NCBI GenBank assembly: GCA_036873755.1
Contig: JAVTVY010045590.1
Span: 124,001 to 188,000, forward strand
From: Hanleya hanleyi
Taxonomy: Eukaryota > Mollusca > Polyplacophora > Lepidopleurida > Hanleyidae
Length of the DNA stretch: 64,000 bases
Direction of reading: 5' to 3'
In this document: piece by piece, positions 58,801 to 64,000 of the stretch
Numbering within the stretch: the stretch's first letter is position 1
Layout of the letters: every line of letters begins with the position of its first letter
Translations under genes and position numbers: made by a program
Notes under the pieces: generated by a model
The model's input: only the letters and a program-made list of their open reading frames with translations
What the model was told of the DNA's origin: nothing
Databases searched by the model: none

Positions 58801-61800
58801 AGGCATAATTATTTGCCATCATCTGATTGGTCATCATTGACTGGGGCATGTTCATTGGCTGGGGGCACTGGATGTATGAAAAGGAAAGGAATCACAGCAA
58901 AATATGTTTCACAGTCATTTCAAGTCTCAATTCTGTCCAATTATTAATGTTATCAAAATAGAAGAACATGCAACCCTCAGAGTATAAATGTAGCCTTTCT
59001 TAACAGAGAATTAAAAAAGAACTTAAATTATTAAATTAATGTTATCTTCATTCTTAATAAATTCTAAGTAAACAATTAAAAGCACTATTATGTGTATCTC
59101 TATTCGGTCATCCATAGAAACCATGCATGGAAACAGATGAACAATTGGACAATCTGTATATTTACTGTCATCCATATCAATTCTATGTTTGCCATAACTT
59201 CTACCCATATTGTTTTGCAATAAAAACAAATTTCTGTTCGTTATTTTGTTTTTGTGACAGAAATTTGTGAGATCCTATCCTATACATAAAGAGAGCTATT
59301 ACTTTTAGAAAATCTATGCAAATTTGTCAATACAAACCCAATTAGTATTTTGGATGGTCTAAATTGAATTACTATATTATTATATTAATATGAATCAATG
59401 ACTCACTGGGCCACAGTTATAGCCAAACTGCACCTGTTGTTGCATCTGATGCTGTTGTGGCTGCATTGGATATCCTGCAAAAATATTTAGCACTACCAGT
59501 GAATGAATATATAATATAATATTATGAATATATAATTAAGTGTTTAGCAATACATGTACAATAAAATTTTGGCAAAATGATGCTGCCTGGAAAATGGCCT
59601 GATTTGTATGAGTCTTTAAGAATATATCAGGTTATGGGATGGTACAATGATCAGTTTAATAGGATATCGAGAGTCCGGCCATAATAAAATGCATAACCTT
59701 TTCTAAGATGACCAAGACTACTGTACCATAATTATTGACATTGTAGGCATTGTAGCCTGGACCTGGTGGTTGTGGGTACCCCGGTTGAGGGTATGGGTAC
59801 CCGCCTTGTGTCTGGTTGTTATAGTAACCACCTGCCTGAAATTAGACAAGGATTAAGTAAATACAACAGCATTTATTAATGTTATATTTCACATTTCATT
59901 TACCAAGTATTTCTGATGGATTAACTTCACATATGGCTACATGCCCCCCGATGCTTTTTAGACCAGAATCCCACACATCTACATCTATTTTTACCTTGTA
60001 CAATATACATTCACCCCACACCCTGGATAAATAGCACAGGAGATAAGTATAAAACAAATGAATATTTGATGTAGGGTTCTGGTGTAATACAATCACTGTT
60101 CATTTGTAATAATTTATAATAGAATGCATGAATAGGGCATAAGGATGGTGTATGGATATAAGGATTGACTGATAGGTGTATGGATATATGGAAGGATGGA
60201 TTGCCTGCTGGGTGTATGAATGGATAGATGGATTGACTAATTGGTGTATGGATAGGCAGAAGGATTGAATGATGAGTGTAGGGAAGGACAGATGACTTGA
60301 CTGATAGGTGTATGGATGGGTGGATGGACTGACTTAAGGAAGGATTAACAGATGACTGTGTGAATGGATCGAAGGGTTGAATGATAGGAGTAGGGATAGA
60401 TGGAAGGATTGACTGATGGGTGTATGAATGGGTGAAGGATTGCCTGATGGGTGTATGAATGGGTGAAGGATTGCCTGATGGGTGGATGAATGGGTGAAGG
60501 ATTGACTGATGGGTGTATGAATGGGTGAAGGATTGCCTAATGGGTGTATGAATGGGTGAAGGATTGCCTGATGGGTGTATGAATGGATAGAAGGAATGGC
60601 TGGTGGGTGTATGCATGGTTGAAGGATTGCCTAATGGGTGTATGAATGGATAGAAGGATTGACTGATGGGTGTATGAATGGATAGAAGGATTGACTGATG
60701 AGTGTATGAATGGATAGAAGGATTGACTGATGGGTGTATGAATGGATAGGATTGACTGATGGGTGTATGAATGGATAGAATGATTGACTGATGGGTGTAT
60801 GAATGGATAGAAGGATTGATTGATGGGTGTATGAATGGATAGAAGGATTGACTGATGGGTGTATGAATGGATAGAAGGATTGACTGATGGGTGTATGAAT
60901 GGATAGAAGGATTGACTGATGGGTGTATGAATGGATAGAAGGATTGACTGATGGGTGTATGAATGGATAGAAGGATTGACTGATGGGTGTACAAATGGAT
61001 AGAAGGATTGACTGATGGGTCTATGAATGGATAGAAGGATTGACTGATGGGTGTACGAATGGATAGAAGGATTGACTGATGGATGTATGAATGGATAGAA
61101 GGATTGACTGATGGGTGTATGAATGGATAGAAGGATTGACTGATGGGTGTATGAATGGATAGAAGGATTGACTGATGGGTGTATGAATGGATAGAAGGAT
61201 TGACTGATGGGTGTATGAATGGATAGAAGGATTGACTGATGGGTGTATGAATGGATAGAAGGATTGATCTGATGACTGGATAGAAGGATTGACTGATGGG
61301 TGTATGAATGGATAGAAGGATTGACTGATGGGTGTACGAATGGATAGAAGGATTGACTGATGGATGTATGAATGGATAGAAGGATTGACTGATGGGTGTA
61401 TGAATGGATAGAAGGATTGACTGATGGGTGTATGAATGGATAGAAGGATTGACTGATGGGTGTATGAATGGATAGAAGGATTGATCTGATGAGTATACGA
61501 ATGGATGAAAGGATTGACTGATCGGTGTACGAATGGATAGAAGGATTGACTGATGGGTGTATGAATGGATAGAAGGATTGATCTGATGGGTGTGTGAATG
61601 GATAGAAGGATTGACTAATGGGTGTATGAATGGATAGAAGGATTGACTGATGGGTGTATGAATGGATAGAAATATTGATCTGATGGGGGTGTGAATGGAT
61701 AGAAGGATTGACTGATGGGTGTATGAAAGATAGAAGGATTGATCTGATGAGTAAACGAATGGATGAAAGGATTGACTGATCGGTGTACGAATGGAAGGAT

Positions 61801-62722
61801 TGATTCATTGGTGTATGAATGGATGGAAGGATTGACTCATTGGTGTATGAATTAAAGGAAGGATTGACTCATGGATGTATGAATGGATGGAAGGATTGGC
61901 GGATAGGTGTATGAATGGATGGAAGGATTGACTAATAGGTGTATGATGGTTGGGAGGATTGACTGATGGGTGTATGAACGGATGGAAGGATTGACTGATG
62001 GGTGTAAGGATGGAAGGATAGAGTGAATGATGGGTGTATGAATGGATTGAAAGATTGATGGTTGTATGAATGGATAGATGAACTGATTCACTGATGGGTG
62101 TAAGAATGGCTGGAAGAATTGACTGAGGGGTATATGGAAGGATGGATTGACTGATGCATGTATGAATGGATGAAAGAATTGATTGATGGGTGAATGGATG
62201 GTTTGATTGATGGGAAAATGAATAGATGGAAAAATTGATTGATCATGGATGCATGGAAGGATTGACTGATGGGTGCAATATGGACAGACTGATGGATGTA
62301 TTTAACAGGACTGACTGATGGGTGTATGAATGGAAGGATTGACTGATCATGTGTGTATAGATGAATAGACTGACATGGGTGTATGAATTAATGGGCTGAT
62401 GATGAATGGGTGGATGGATAAACCTGATCAACTTGCAAGGAAACATTTGATAATTTATAGTTGTTTGAATATTGTATTTTTTTAATAGGAAAGGGCATTG
62501 TAAAATTAAATCAGAAGTCGTGATGTACACCTACTGGCTCTATCATAGACCCTACAATACGAACACAGGTCGCTCCCATATTCACGCCAGCTTGTGAGTG
62601 GGACACTTCTTGCTTTGAGCCCTATTCATGCGTCGAACTGATTTATTTAGAGTACCCGATTACAGGCCCACCTGTTTCTATTATGTATTAATGGGGCAAT
62701 TACTTACTTGATAAAATGCCAT
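31863..62722 (-). CDS. Annexin (A7/A11-like, four repeats), 14 coding exons
   Basis: Calcium-dependent phospholipid-binding protein. Coding exons (5' to 3'): 62722-62708, 59835-59727, 59474-59407, 58867-58763, 57130-57038, 56369-56099, 55863-55769, 48146-48033, 47435-47345, 46766-46669, 35731-35477, 34087-34012, 33326-33214, 31988-31863. All junctions are GT/AG, phases agree, and the sum is 1,629 nt (542 aa). The N-terminus MAFYQ leads into a Gly/Tyr/Pro/Gln-rich region ([16 protein letters not shown]) and a charged helical segment. Repeat cores: [95 protein letters not shown]. Odd: a long II-III linker (~44 aa) and a long pre-repeat-I segment. Introns are packed with mobile elements. Confidence 0.9.
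32000..33205. other. Annexin intron (last)
   Basis: No gene seen. Words such as GCTTGTTATTGTCC/GGACAATAACAAGC form a small inverted repeat near 33038-33070; AATTGTCC/GGACATT words around 32450-32640 hint at a decayed element. Confidence 0.35.
34100..35470. other. Annexin intron between exons 11 and 12
   Basis: AT-rich. I see no recognisable gene or clear element. Confidence 0.35.
35740..38640. other. Left part of annexin intron 10
   Basis: No recognised gene. Short open frames (36289-36690, 36842-36988, 37400-37594) have no domain support. 38105-38170 repeats words found near 23720 and 25518, so dispersed repeats are present. Confidence 0.35.
38687..38935 (-). CDS. Small membrane ORF downstream of the RT
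   Basis: 82 aa with ATG. A hydrophobic helix ([21 protein letters not shown]) near the C-terminal side is followed by a polar tail ending SLMDDD. The same frame or its remnants lie after the RT at 46020-46270, and as fragments at 42530-42640 and 30833-31030. Conservation across copies suggests an element-encoded peptide or simply conserved 3' sequence. Function unknown. Confidence 0.4.
   Translation of the reverse strand: MTTLQRILWIKNTDHRYGFDILEHHDVLPASLKTVDRFSLAGNKPMFMYTMIFFLNLVLILLYGIWNRSLDYGRGYSLMDDD
39058..39831 (-). CDS. Reverse transcriptase (Penelope-like), 5'-truncated
   Basis: 257 codons open, no ATG at the 5' edge. RT core motifs: [20 protein letters not shown] (template/primer-binding block), then [10 protein letters not shown] with the catalytic YIDD, then [19 protein letters not shown]. 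The C-terminal part has a [19 protein letters not shown] motif. No endonuclease domain follows. The upstream [11 protein letters not shown] motif is missing here but present in copy B. About 90% identical to the copy at 45100-45907 by eye. Confidence 0.8.
   Translation of the reverse strand: MFKKTGRRYINVRSHKAFFSSTTYKRYHSWDVSLFIELLEFLIKNIYVKFGNTIYQQHIGIPMGTNCAPLLADLYLFSYEYDYMQALSKTDPFKARSFSFTKRYIDDLLAVDNRHINDAVKDIYPPSLDLKETTDSPTGTSYLDLYIYKNEAGILSRRLYDKRDDYNFDIVNYPFLDSNIPVGPAYGVYISRLAAFARSCVKCDDFNQRHKTLLQKLIKQGYSTKRLHSKFLKFGDTYRMLIAKYERSVQDLWRHVS
39960..42185. other. Intron 10 spacer between RT copies
   Basis: No recognised gene. Several open frames of 60-95 codons lack domains. Confidence 0.35.
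42192..42464 (+). other. Unassigned 90-codon open frame
   Basis: Starts with ATG, moderately hydrophobic, no recognised motif. It ends ~60 bp before a Penelope-like 3' tail (42515), so it may be part of that copy or chance. Confidence 0.2.
42515..42690 (+). mobile_element. Penelope-like 3' tail (copy A)
   Basis: CTTCTCTCTTGCAGGAAACAAGCC..to GACGGACCAGACGCTTGTAA. It directly precedes the 5' coding part of copy B, giving a head-to-tail tandem arrangement as often seen in Penelope-like elements. Confidence 0.7.
43031..44477 (+). mobile_element. 157-bp-array mobile element, copy 2 (about 7-8 units)
   Basis: Starts CAAGCTGAGTAGCTAGCAGG, ends GTGGCGGAGGAC before AAAAA. GTCCTCCGCCA (43050-43060) and TGGCGGAGGAC (44467-44477) are an 11-bp inverted repeat. 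Units recur at ~157 bp (GTACCTCAGTGAAAATCAAT at about 43681, 43838, 43994, 44150, 44308). It splits the coding region of RT copy B. The long frames through it are repeat artefacts. Confidence 0.8.
44903..45907 (+). CDS. Reverse transcriptase (Penelope-like), frameshifted copy
   Basis: 334 codons open; the first ~40 are probably out of frame relative to the true protein. Motifs in order: [43 protein letters not shown] and [16 protein letters not shown]; ends VS at 45907. A deletion after the TIPH motif seems likely, since RT palm sequence between the motifs is shorter than usual. Upstream parts of the same protein lie in other frames at 44480-44900, so the element is defective. Confidence 0.75.
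   Translation: MGPSGGKAFWERYCATISKTSSVECMWILKNSKCLTEELDTRGHIPYRHVSTWDFSTLYTTIPHQDRIDRPSSLIVYVFKKTDRRYIDVGSHKAFFSSTTYKRYHSWDVSLFIELLEFLIKSIYVKFGNTIYQQHIGIPMGSNCAPLLADLYQFSYEYDHMQALSKTDPFKARSFSFTKRYIDDLLTVDIRYINDAVKDIYPLSLDLKETTDNPTDTSYLDLYLYKNEAGTLSRRLYDKRDEYNFDIVNYPFLDSNIPVGPAYGVYILRLVAFARSCVKCDDFNQRHKTLLQKLIKQGYTTKGFHSKFLKFGDTYRMLIAKYERSVQDLWRYVS
46326..47344. other. Annexin introns 9 and 10 around exon 10
   Basis: Apart from annexin exon 10 (46669-46766) no gene is seen. The 120-codon plus-strand frame at 46408-46770 overlaps that exon on the opposite strand and is not coding. Confidence 0.45.
47735..47950. repeat. Hairpin repeat with GTGACGTCATCATGAT ends
   Basis: AGTGACGTCATCATGAT at the left and ATCATGATGACGTCAC at the right are inverse. 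Between them, GAGG..GAAATGA words on the left arm face TCATTTC..CCTC words on the right. Non-coding, intronic, MITE-like or simple inverted duplication. Confidence 0.65.
48290..50655 (+). repeat. 28-bp minisatellite, ~75-80 copies, in annexin intron 7
   Basis: Consensus ATAACTTTATCAAGATGGTCATCCTTCA, with frequent GTC/CTC variants and some TTGTTCAAGGGGACC units. Higher-order duplication is visible (49430-49700 resembles 49850-50120). Interrupted at about 50255-50500 by unrelated sequence and resumed to ~50655. Non-coding; not a CRISPR array because there are no unique spacers. Confidence 0.9.
50660..51565. other. Intron 7 spacer
   Basis: AT-rich, no recognised gene. GGGGGAGACAACTCTAGATTATCTCCCC at about 50811-50838 is a small inverted repeat. 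Confidence 0.35.
51570..53343 (+). mobile_element. 157-bp-array mobile element, copy 3 (about 9-10 units)
   Basis: Same left end (CAAGCTGAGTAGCTAGCAGGTCCTCCGCCA) and right end (CCACCACTTCGTGGCAGAGGAC, then A6) as copy 2, with more core units. The terminal inverted repeat carries one mismatch. Non-coding. Confidence 0.8.
53527..53703 (-). other. Possible small Cys-rich terminal exon
   Basis: A minus-strand frame of ~58 codons starts just after a good acceptor (TTTGTGTGTTTCATTTTAG) at about 53703 and ends with TAA near 53530. It has seven Cys with spacing C-x2-C-x8-C-x5-C-x6-C-x5-C-x-C (from CLLCGFSK to RICPC). It could be an alternative last exon within annexin intron 7, part of a nested gene, or chance. 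Confidence 0.25.
53876..53940 (+). repeat. SINE-like fragment
   Basis: GTCGCCTTCAACAATATTTCAGCTATATCGTGACG resembles a short repeat widely dispersed in gastropod genomes. Recognition is from general knowledge, no search run. Confidence 0.3.
54079..55152 (+). CDS. LINE (non-LTR) reverse transcriptase, 5'-truncated
   Basis: 357 codons open; RT similarity starts around 54165. Motifs: [20 protein letters not shown], then FVDDCKVY at the catalytic (F/Y)xDD position, [47 protein letters not shown] and the terminal [23 protein letters not shown]. This is the C-terminal half of the Jockey/CR1-like group ORF2. The N-terminal endonuclease and first RT blocks are missing, as expected for a 5'-truncated insertion. 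The frame is still clean, so the insertion is fairly recent. It sits in annexin intron 7 on the opposite strand to the gene. Confidence 0.85.
   Translation: MILQCKTSHYQVPVASQQNALKQQEPIHVQVFIGRSILQGLWSKVDSGVPQGSVLGPVLFIVYVNDLPDVLQCISKFFVDDCKVYNEVVLQSDARILQNDVETLNAWSEKWLLFFNIIKCFILHIGNSNPLMNYTMPHEGGRKQLESVDEAKDLGVLVDKQLKFSPHVSQVCKQANRILGMVRRSFRFISPQMFLNLYKSLVRPRLEYANSTWGPMLEKDRDDLERVQRRATKIVKDLESFCYSERLEFLDLPTLKHRRSRGDLIELFKIIHGFSIVQSSRFLKLDTSHRTRGHQFKLSKTRYKRQVREHFFGNRVINSWNSLPANVVTGDTISAFKRRLDKHWALSNENFFYKSGW
55160..55765. other. Annexin intron 7, right end
   Basis: No gene recognised. A short GGTATAAA duplication lies at 55252-55270. Confidence 0.35.
56700..57000. repeat. Degenerate ~32-bp repeat with TTATCTCCCC motif
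   Basis: GATAAGATTATCTCCCCTGATGTGACTTT recurs about eight times with variable spacing in annexin intron 5. Confidence 0.6.
57140..58760. other. Annexin intron 4
   Basis: 58145-58400 carries a SINE-like stretch (AGAGCTTGTCATAAGAGGCGACTGAGG, duplicated GG[GA][AC][CT]TCCCGGGTGTGG words, ending CACTCACTCACCCAG). No gene otherwise. Confidence 0.35.
60140..62420 (-). repeat. 32-bp minisatellite in annexin intron 1
   Basis: Consensus GATTGACTGATGGGTGTATGAATGGATAGAAG, ~65-70 copies, most regular at 60650-61480 and more diverged at both ends. 32 is not a multiple of 3 and the unit has no minus-strand stop, so all three minus frames stay open for hundreds of codons ([16 protein letters not shown] translations). 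Not a gene. Confidence 0.9.
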
Positions 62723-63790
62723 GGTTGATCTGTGCAATCAGCCTGAAAATAGAGACGATCAGATACTGTTGCGGCACGAGGAAGAAAACGTTAAAATATC
62801 GTCATGAGTGGTACGCCTACCGTAACAAAATAATACCAGTTTTACGGAATAAATTTGTTTATCTTATTCTGAATGTACTCTTAATGCCATTGGCTTGATA
62901 TAAAGTTTAACTATTATCACAAATTGCTGATGGGAATTTGATATCCCAGTGCCAGGCTACCGTACCAAGATCAGGTGCGCGTCGTGTTGCTCTTGGTTAC
63001 ATACGCGCGGCTAACTGTACCCGTACAAATATGAATGTACGAGCGCGTCACATCATCTCTTTGCATAGCAACAGAGTTCAACATGATGACATTTAAATGT
63101 CTCTTTGCAATCCATATCTGTATGATTTCATCCTAAAACTAGTCGTATATACTTAAAACCCAGCCAAACCCAGTTAAAAACTTAATATAAATCGGGAAAT
63201 TTGGAACAATTTGTCAAAATACATCTGTATTACAACAACAACCATAAGTGACAGTCATAACAACAACAACAGCCACAACAACACTGAACTCGGTTGTTGT
63301 TCACTGAACACTGAAGGCAGCTGAACTCAGTTCCACCTTCCCAAAGGTATGATATTGAGACGTATCTTTATATTTTTAAATTACACTCACTGTTATCAAA
63401 TAATTGATGCTATCATCCACACAAACCTGAATGATTGGTAGGCCTTAAGTTATGAACAACAACTGAACAATATTCATTGATACAATTTTTGTTCATATTT
63501 ACGTTCAATTTGTATGTTATTTTAGTCAATGGGACTTAACCCAGTGAAAAATAAGAACCCCAAATGCAGCGTCAAATTGATGTACACTGAAGTGTCAAAC
63601 AATAGTACTGGAAAATATTAACCAAATTAAATTTTTCATTTCATATTTCTGTATTTATCAGGTGAATTTGACTTTATTTTGGGCTAATATCACTCTGGTT
63701 GTATTGTTTGACACTTGTGAATCAATTTGATACTGCATATGGCTTCTTATTTTTCTTTATTTCTTCTTTCAATATCTTCCTCATCTTCAG
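62723..63790. promoter_or_regulatory. Candidate bidirectional promoter between two annexin-type genes
   Basis: Lies between the annexin ATG (62722, minus) and the plus-strand exons from 63791. It holds the only CpG-richer patch of the area (about 62975-63055, GTGCGCGTCG, ACGCGCGG, GAGCGCGTCA). GTAACCAAGAGCAAC (minus strand, 62986-63000) matches the RFX X-box pattern, and GCATAGCAAC follows at about 63063. No TATA box is obvious. Confidence 0.4.
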
Positions 63791-63887
63791 ATTGTCAAGT
63801 ACTTGGGTGAATTTTCATGGCCATGCTCTAAGCCAATTACCAAAAGACTGACAAGGGGTGGTGAAATTTGGTTGATCAGATTTTCAG
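63791..63887 (+). other. Possible 5' untranslated exon of a plus-strand gene
   Basis: Preceded by a pyrimidine-rich acceptor (TTCTTCCTCATCTTCAG) and followed by CAG/GTATAA. No long frame. It would be spliced to the exon at 63924. Confidence 0.3.
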
Positions 63888-63973
63888 GTATAAATTCCCC
63901 TTAATCTAACTTCTTTAATTTAGCATTTCAGTGAGGTCTATAACAGCTCAGAAAACAGGTGGAACCAAACATT

Positions 63974-63988
63974 ATGTCTTACTACCAG
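63974..63988 (+). CDS. Possible first coding exon of a second annexin gene
   Basis: ATGTCTTACTACCAG followed by GTATTT donor, encoding MSYYQ; the exon would begin after AATTTAG at 63923. The neighbouring annexin begins with an equally short exon, MAFYQ, followed by a donor in the same phase. Size, phase, position of the ATG and residues agree, so a divergently transcribed paralogue is likely; the rest lies beyond the window. Confidence 0.45.
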
Positions 63989-64000
63989 GTATTTTATAGC

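Noticed and set aside
60011..61808. Two very long minus-strand open frames (327 and 423 codons) rich in [15 protein letters not shown] repeats
   Set aside because: They are translations of the 32-bp minisatellite in annexin intron 1; all three frames are open because the unit has no stop.

Overview
The window is animal (metazoan) genomic DNA, not bacterial. It has introns with GT/AG junctions, a multi-exon annexin gene, LINE- and Penelope-type reverse transcriptases, MITEs, minisatellites and one nearly complete Polinton/Maverick-type (adintovirus-like) DNA element. A mollusc, perhaps a gastropod, is my best guess. The reasons are a Gly/Tyr/Pro-rich annexin, intronic TTATCTCCCC motifs, short SINE-like pieces and 157-bp tandem-core elements resembling those of molluscs. 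This is inference only.

Layout. 1-5743: repeats only (a ~1.35 kb palindrome, ~200-bp tandem units, one 157-bp-array element). 5750-18797: a 13,048-bp Polinton-type element with AG...CT ends, ~1.8-kb terminal inverted repeats and a perfect 6-bp target duplication (CATGTC). Its genes are all on the minus strand: two PC4-like proteins, integrase, a membrane protein, packaging ATPase, two small conserved proteins, penton-like protein, a pX/pVI-like core protein, major capsid protein and adenain-like protease. No DNA polymerase B is present. Several genes are broken by stops or frameshifts, and the integrase has Asn where its second catalytic Asp should be, so this copy looks recently dead. 18.8-31.2 kb: more mobile elements (a 2.75-kb long-TIR element, two 385-bp MITEs with 8-bp TSDs, LINE, Penelope-like and decayed Polinton remnants).

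31863-62722: one annexin gene on the minus strand, 14 coding exons whose phases all join, totalling 1,629 nt (542 codons plus stop). The introns hold an inverted pair of Penelope-like RT copies, two more 157-bp-array elements, a 28-bp minisatellite, a LINE and a 32-bp minisatellite. At the right edge, a plus-strand exon encoding MSYYQ before a splice donor resembles annexin exon 1 (MAFYQ before a donor). This suggests a second, divergently transcribed annexin paralogue sharing the ~1.2-kb promoter region.

The best candidate for something undescribed is the polymerase-less Polinton. Its TIRs are built from tandem metazoan promoter motifs (YY1-, NRF1-, CRE- and CCAAT-like), its genes sit behind individual TATA boxes with overlapping stop/start codons, and it carries a pair of PC4-like genes.
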